From the NCBI GenBank assembly GCA_938003765.1, contig CALKYE010000297.1, forward strand, positions 1 through 47,892: DNA of 47,892 nt. Direction: 5' to 3'. Origin of the DNA: an uncultured Planctomycetia bacterium (GTDB lineage Bacteria > Planctomycetota > UBA1135 > GCA-002686595). Position numbers and translations under genes: made by a program. Below the pieces are notes generated by a model that was not told where the DNA came from, searched no databases, and worked only from the letters and a program-made list of their open reading frames with translations. Each line of letters begins with the position of its first letter. The stretch's first letter is position 1. This document shows, in pieces, positions 43,883 to 47,892 of this stretch.

Positions 43883-45727
43883 TCAGTCCTTCTTCTTCTT
43901 CTTCTTCTCCGCCTCGCGGGCGTCGAGCGCGGCGCGCGTCTCGGGCGAGATCAACTGATCGACCTCGTCGGCCAGACGCGAGCGACGGCGCAAGAACTCG
44001 TTCTGCAGGATGCGCTCGGTGTCCGAAGCCGAGTGAACGATCGTCGGCGTGATGAACACGAGCAGGTTGCGGCGCTGGCGCTCGGACTTCTCGTACTTGA
44101 AGGCCTCGCCGAGGATCGGGATCTCCGACAGCCACGGCACGCGCGAGTCGGTCTGCGTGTCGGTGTCGGTGGTCAGGCCGCCGATGACCGCGGTCTGACC
44201 GCTCTCGAGCAGCATGCTCGTGAGGATCGTCGACGAGCGCGTGCGCGGCAGCGCGATGGAGCCCTCGAGGCCCGACGCGCCGACGGTGAACACGTCGAAG
44301 CCCGCCGGCGCGAGCGCCGACTGACCGGTGCCCGACAGGCTGGTCTCCTTCGGGATCACTTGCAGCGTGAGCTGGTTGGTGCCCGCGATGACGTGCGGCA
44401 CGACGAGCAACTGGAAGCCGACGTCGACCGGCGAGTTCTGCGCTTCCGAGAGCGAGAGCTGCAGACCGCCCGCCTGGCCTTGCTCCGAGCGAGCTTCCGC
44501 GTAGCGGATCGTCTCACCGACGAAGATCGTCGCCTCGGCGCCGTCCAGCGCGATCAGCTTCGGCGCCTGGATGACTTCGCTGGTCGTGTCGCGCTGCAAC
44601 ATCTTCAGCGTCGCGGCCACGCCGGTGAAGTTCAGCGAACCGAAGATGGTCGAGGGCGCGACCACCGAGCCGAGAGCGAGGCTCGGGTCGGCGAGCGGCG
44701 CCGAGTGCCCTTGCTGGCTCACGGCGATGATGTCTTCCCAGTCGCCTCCGCCCAGGCCGAACGGCAGCGTGGTCGGAACCTGACCGCCGGTGACGCCGAT
44801 GCGCGGACCCGCATCGCCGTAGTCGACGCCGATGTCGCGCAGGTCGGAGTTGAGCGTCGAGACGAACTTCACGTCGCAGAACACCTGCGCGGGCTCGATG
44901 TCGAGCCGGTCGATGACGGCGCGGATCTGCTCGTGCACCTGATCGGTGTCGCGGACGATGATCACGTTCTGCGACTCGATGAAGTCCAGCTCACCGCCGG
45001 GCGAGAGCGCCTTCTTGAGCGCCTCGAGCACGCTGAAGCGCTTGGTGATGTCCTGGCCGCCAGCGCCGCCGCCGCCGCCGCCCTGCTGAAGCTGCGCCTG
45101 GAGCAGGAACTCGCTCTTGATGTTCGGCCGGAAGCGGCTCGAGGGGCGGATGTAGCGCAACTGGTAGCTCTTGGTGACCATCTGCGCCTGCAGGGTCACC
45201 GGATCCACCACGCGCAGGATGCCGCGGCGATCTTCGATCACCGTGAAGCCGAGCGTCTTGACGGTCACGTCGAGCGCGTCGCGCCACGGCACGTTGTTGA
45301 GCCGCAGCGAGAGTGTGCCCTTGACCTCGGGCGCGGTGACGATGTTCGCGCCCGAGAGCGTCGCGATCGTGTTGATCACCTCGGTGATGTCCGCGCCGGC
45401 GAACTCGAACTGCACCCGCACGGGTCGTTCGATGGCGAGGATGCCTCCGGTGCGCTCTTCGACCACGCCGCCAGCCGCTTCCGCTGCGACCTGCAGCGCG
45501 TCGCGCCAAGGCACGTCCGCCAGCTCGAGCGAGACCGGCGAGTAGTCGCCGGGCAGCACGACCAGGTTGGCCCCGGTCTGCTGGCGGATGTAGTCGACGA
45601 TCTCGGCCAGCGCTCGGTTCTCGACGCGCAGGTTCACCCGCGCGTCTTTTCCGACCGACTGCCCGAGGGCCGAAGGCGCACCCGCGAGAAGGGCGGCCGC
45701 AATGACGAGAACGCTTCGATGGATCAC
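43883..45727 (-). CDS. Secretin of the type IV pilus / type II secretion system (PilQ/GspD)
   Basis: From the GTG at 45727 the product is 614 residues. It has a cleavable signal peptide ending in SALGQS, two small N-domains with repeated VPWRDAL segments (secretin/TonB short domain), a KH-like N1 domain, a long linker with a GGGGGGAGG stretch, and the C-terminal secretin domain with VPWLSEIPILGEAFKYEKS and LLVFITPTIV. It should form the outer-membrane pore. The GTG was chosen over the ATG at 45766 because a perfect GGAG lies seven bases before it and the signal peptide then starts normally. The last 60 residues form a charged helix ending in six lysines. It is 58 bases after the PilO/P fusion gene. 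Confidence 0.93.
   Translation of the reverse strand: MIHRSVLVIAAALLAGAPSALGQSVGKDARVNLRVENRALAEIVDYIRQQTGANLVVLPGDYSPVSLELADVPWRDALQVAAEAAGGVVEERTGGILAIERPVRVQFEFAGADITEVINTIATLSGANIVTAPEVKGTLSLRLNNVPWRDALDVTVKTLGFTVIEDRRGILRVVDPVTLQAQMVTKSYQLRYIRPSSRFRPNIKSEFLLQAQLQQGGGGGGAGGQDITKRFSVLEALKKALSPGGELDFIESQNVIIVRDTDQVHEQIRAVIDRLDIEPAQVFCDVKFVSTLNSDLRDIGVDYGDAGPRIGVTGGQVPTTLPFGLGGGDWEDIIAVSQQGHSAPLADPSLALGSVVAPSTIFGSLNFTGVAATLKMLQRDTTSEVIQAPKLIALDGAEATIFVGETIRYAEARSEQGQAGGLQLSLSEAQNSPVDVGFQLLVVPHVIAGTNQLTLQVIPKETSLSGTGQSALAPAGFDVFTVGASGLEGSIALPRTRSSTILTSMLLESGQTAVIGGLTTDTDTQTDSRVPWLSEIPILGEAFKYEKSERQRRNLLVFITPTIVHSASDTERILQNEFLRRRSRLADEVDQLISPETRAALDAREAEKKKKKKD
43889..43906. repeat. Six CTT (AAG) repeats at the secretin C-terminus
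   Basis: A perfect (CTT)6 tract encodes six lysines just before the final Asp and stop. It is prone to in-frame slippage; synonymous AAA codons are not used. Confidence 0.65.
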
Positions 45728-45734
45728 GCTAGAA

Positions 45735-45738
45735 CTCC
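45735..45738 (-). promoter_or_regulatory. Shine-Dalgarno site deciding the GTG start of the secretin gene
   Basis: GGAG on the minus strand lies seven bases before the GTG at 45727. The ATG at 45766 has no such site. Confidence 0.6.
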
Positions 45739-45785
45739 GTAGGCCCGGGACTGAATGCGGGCGCAAGACGACTGGGGACCTTCAG

Positions 45786-47189
45786 CTAGAAGCGGCGGAC
45801 GAGGACGACGCCGCGGAACAGGAATTCGATTTCTCCGGAGCGGATGGCGCGAACCACCATGTCGCCCTCGAGCACGTCGCCTTCACGCAACGTGCGGCCG
45901 TTGATGAGCGCAACCGGAGGGCGACCTTCCTGGATCGCCACACCCCTGATTTGCATGGCGATGGCCTGGAAGTCGCGCAGGATCTTGGCGTCCTCGAACG
46001 TCTCCACGATCTGCCGCGCGAGCGCGCGTCGTTCGGGATCCGCGCTGACCGAGGCCAGCGAATTCTCGATGGACTTGTAGGCTTCGATCGCCAGGCCGGG
46101 CTCGCCGCCCTGGACGTGACGCGCCATGGACGAAGCGAGTTGTTGCAGCAACTCGAGGCTCGGACCGACGGGCCCGCGCTCCTTGTCCACTTCGTCGCGC
46201 CAGGCCACGAGCTGATCGACGACCTCGACCTGCATGCGGCGCTCCGCCATGGGGAAGCGCACGAGGCCTTCGCTCTGGATGCGACGCGCGTCTTCCTCGA
46301 GCGCGACCGTGAGCTGGTCGAGTTCGGCGCGCAACATCATCTTGCGCACGATCACGCCGGTCTCGCGCCACTCTTCCAAGGTGCGCTTGATCACGCCCAT
46401 GCGCTGCACGAGCTCGTCGACGATGCGCTGCTGCTCCTGGATCGGCAGCATCGACGGATCCTGGTCGCTGACCGGGACGCGCGGGTCGACCCACGGGTCG
46501 CGCCGTCCGCGCGGACCGCGGTACTGATAGGTCTCGACGGCGAGCGCTTGGCGGCGCTTGGCGATCTCGCCGAGCAGCAGCTCACGCTTGCGCGCGTAGC
46601 CTTCGATCTTGACCGGGTCGACGCCGGCTTGCGGCTTGTAGACGAAGGTCTCGATGTCGAGCTTGACCTTGTGCCGCGGCACGCCGAGTTCCTCGATCGT
46701 GCGGCGCGAGCTGGCCGTCAGCACCACGTTCGGCACGCGCAGGAAGCGCGTGTGCGATTCGACGCGATCGAGGAACGCCAGGGCCTGGAACGCGTCCGAC
46801 TCCAGCGAGATCTCGTAGGCGACCTTCTCGAAGGTCTCGACCGCGCCCTTGCGCGCTCCGCCGAGTTCCTTGCGCTTGACCTGCGTGAACGCGACTTCGG
46901 TGTCCTGAGCGAAACGCTGCAGGTCGCGCACGAAGTTGTTCAGGTCCTTGTCGTCGGGGAGGATCTCCTTGATCGCCTGCTCGGTTTCGCGCAGCACGAT
47001 CACGTCCTTCTCCAACGTCGGCAGACCCGACAGCTGCTTGCGCGCGGTGTCGATCTGGCCGCGGATCTCGGTCACGCGAGCGCGAGCCAAGTCGAGGGCT
47101 TCGTACTCGGACCAGACCAGCCATCCCAGGCCGGCGAGCGCGAGGGTCGCGCCACCGGCGATGAGCTTGAGGAGCCGCTTCTCGTTCAC
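45786..47189 (-). CDS. PilO-like protein with C-terminal PilP-like domain
   Basis: The product is 467 residues. One membrane helix lies at about 10-27 after a short basic start. Residues about 35-215 are a PilO-like coiled coil plus ferredoxin-like fold (EAIKEILPDDKDLNNFVRD type; ESHTRFLRVPNVVLTASS). A long helical linker of about 160 residues follows. The C-terminal 75 residues resemble the PilP/GspC homology region (ALINGRTLREGDVLEGDMVV, EIEFLFRGVVLVRRF). PilO pairs with PilN, and PilP contacts the secretin; here both functions may be on one chain. The gene overlaps pilN by four bases and is followed by the secretin gene. The PilO assignment rests on context and fold, not on a strong motif. 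Confidence 0.75.
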   Translation of the reverse strand: MNEKRLLKLIAGGATLALAGLGWLVWSEYEALDLARARVTEIRGQIDTARKQLSGLPTLEKDVIVLRETEQAIKEILPDDKDLNNFVRDLQRFAQDTEVAFTQVKRKELGGARKGAVETFEKVAYEISLESDAFQALAFLDRVESHTRFLRVPNVVLTASSRRTIEELGVPRHKVKLDIETFVYKPQAGVDPVKIEGYARKRELLLGEIAKRRQALAVETYQYRGPRGRRDPWVDPRVPVSDQDPSMLPIQEQQRIVDELVQRMGVIKRTLEEWRETGVIVRKMMLRAELDQLTVALEEDARRIQSEGLVRFPMAERRMQVEVVDQLVAWRDEVDKERGPVGPSLELLQQLASSMARHVQGGEPGLAIEAYKSIENSLASVSADPERRALARQIVETFEDAKILRDFQAIAMQIRGVAIQEGRPPVALINGRTLREGDVLEGDMVVRAIRSGEIEFLFRGVVLVRRF

Positions 47190-47878
47190 TTCTGGCCCCC
47201 TTCCTCAGTCGTCGGCGCGGGGTTCGCCGCCGGCTTCTTGGCGGGCTCCGCCTTGGGCGGAGCGGTGTTCTTCAGCTCGAGCTTGAGCGGGAAGTTCCAC
47301 ACCACGGAGGGCTCGAGCTCCTTGTCGACCTGCGCCTGCGTTCCTTCGGGAGGCGCGGGCGGCAGGAAGTCCTTCATGAAGGCCTCGTCCTCGAGGTCGT
47401 CGAGGAAGTTGGCCACTTGCGCGAAGTGCTCCGAGCCGGAGTGGCCTTGCGCCTTGAGCTGACCCGCGCTCTTGGCGCGCGGATCGGAGGCCTGCTGGAT
47501 GCTCAAGTCGTCGAGCCACACGAAGTGGCGCTGCCCTTCACCGCCGTTGTTCACGATGGTGACGAGCTGATCGATCTTGGCGGTCCAGTTGATGCGCGTC
47601 TTGGTGATGCCTGCGAGCGTCTCTTCGCGGCCGGCGAAGCGACGCTTCTCGGCGTCGAGCGCGCGGAAGTAGCTCACCTGCGGCGCGAGTCCGTCGAGCT
47701 CGGTCTGCAACACGGCAGTCTCGCTCGCGACCTCGGCGCCGACGCCGAACGCCAGCCACCCGTACCAGGCGGCGAGCAGTCCATTGACGCACACGCCGGC
47801 GCACACAGCGCCGAGCACGCGCACCGGCGTCTTGGCTTTGCGCCGGTATTCCTCGGGGAGAAGGTTGATCCGAATCAT
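47186..47878 (-). CDS. pilN: PilN-like pilus assembly protein
   Basis: The product is 230 residues. It begins with the PilN signature MIRINLLPEEYRRK, the cytoplasmic tail that binds PilM, followed by one membrane helix at about 19-45 and a periplasmic coiled coil plus ferredoxin-like domain (HFVWLDDLSIQQ). The last 30 residues are Pro/Ala/Lys-rich. It should form the inner-membrane alignment complex with PilO. It overlaps the PilO/P gene by four bases. A pilM gene is expected immediately upstream, beyond the window edge. Confidence 0.9.
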   Translation of the reverse strand: MIRINLLPEEYRRKAKTPVRVLGAVCAGVCVNGLLAAWYGWLAFGVGAEVASETAVLQTELDGLAPQVSYFRALDAEKRRFAGREETLAGITKTRINWTAKIDQLVTIVNNGGEGQRHFVWLDDLSIQQASDPRAKSAGQLKAQGHSGSEHFAQVANFLDDLEDEAFMKDFLPPAPPEGTQAQVDKELEPSVVWNFPLKLELKNTAPPKAEPAKKPAANPAPTTEEGGQK

Positions 47879-47892
47879 GCTGCACGCACCCT

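Noticed and set aside
1..47892. CRISPR arrays, tRNAs, rRNAs, insertion sequences or prophage genes
   Set aside because: No spaced direct repeats, RNA gene signatures, transposase or integrase motifs were seen on either strand.

Overview
The window is 47.9 kb of very GC-rich DNA, and almost every gene lies on the minus strand. No rRNA, tRNA, CRISPR array, insertion sequence, integrase or phage gene was seen. The host has a Gram-negative envelope, shown by a secretin, an OmpA-family lipoprotein and several lipobox-bearing proteins. The gene set is housekeeping plus type IV pilus / type II secretion parts: PilN, a PilO/PilP fusion, secretin, PilT twice, PilB, PilC, PilD and a prepilin. Large Ig-like and glycine-rich lipoproteins, an oversized RNase E/G and a shortened MnmE-like GTPase beside coaX fit a Planctomycetota-like bacterium best. 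That placement is an inference; no phylogenetic marker could be tested.

Layout from left to right. Positions 13-3160 hold a calcineurin-type phosphoesterase, an NrnA-like DHH phosphoesterase and an amidohydrolase. Positions 3261-6797 encode a large glycine-rich lipoprotein. The only plus-strand genes follow: a helical-repeat lipoprotein and tatD (7345-9019). Then come a prepilin and the pilT-pilB-pilC cluster (9090-14193), an EF-G-like GTPase (14405-16426), an OmpA-type lipoprotein (16811-17506) and the prepilin peptidase (17744-18649). The peptidase gene overlaps by one base a lipoprotein gene that heads towards a 12.5-kb block of giant lipoproteins (18649-31009). In that block two related proteins of about 1,080 residues flank a glycine-rich one.

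Positions 31566-34938 carry pyrB, fused to a PyrI-type zinc domain, an MnmE-like GTPase and coaX. Positions 35089-37790 encode a GspC-like PDZ protein and a second PilT with a proline-rich N-terminus. Then come obgE, rpmA and rplU in the usual order and an RNase E/G whose S1 domain is interrupted by a long insertion containing a histidine-rich stretch. The right end (43883-47878) is a pilN - pilO/P - secretin operon; pilM is probably just outside.

Read together, the pilus and secretion genes are split into at least four clusters that could build one envelope machine. PilD processes the prepilin, PilB and the two PilT proteins power extension and retraction, PilC, PilN and PilO/P form the inner platform, and the secretin forms the outer-membrane pore. 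The five large lipoproteins share a similar C-terminal beta-rich end and are interleaved with these genes. The idea that they work with the pilus or secretion machine as surface or substrate proteins rests only on gene neighbourhood. Other oddities are three GTPases with non-standard G4 motifs, the pyrB fusion and the RNase E/G insertion.
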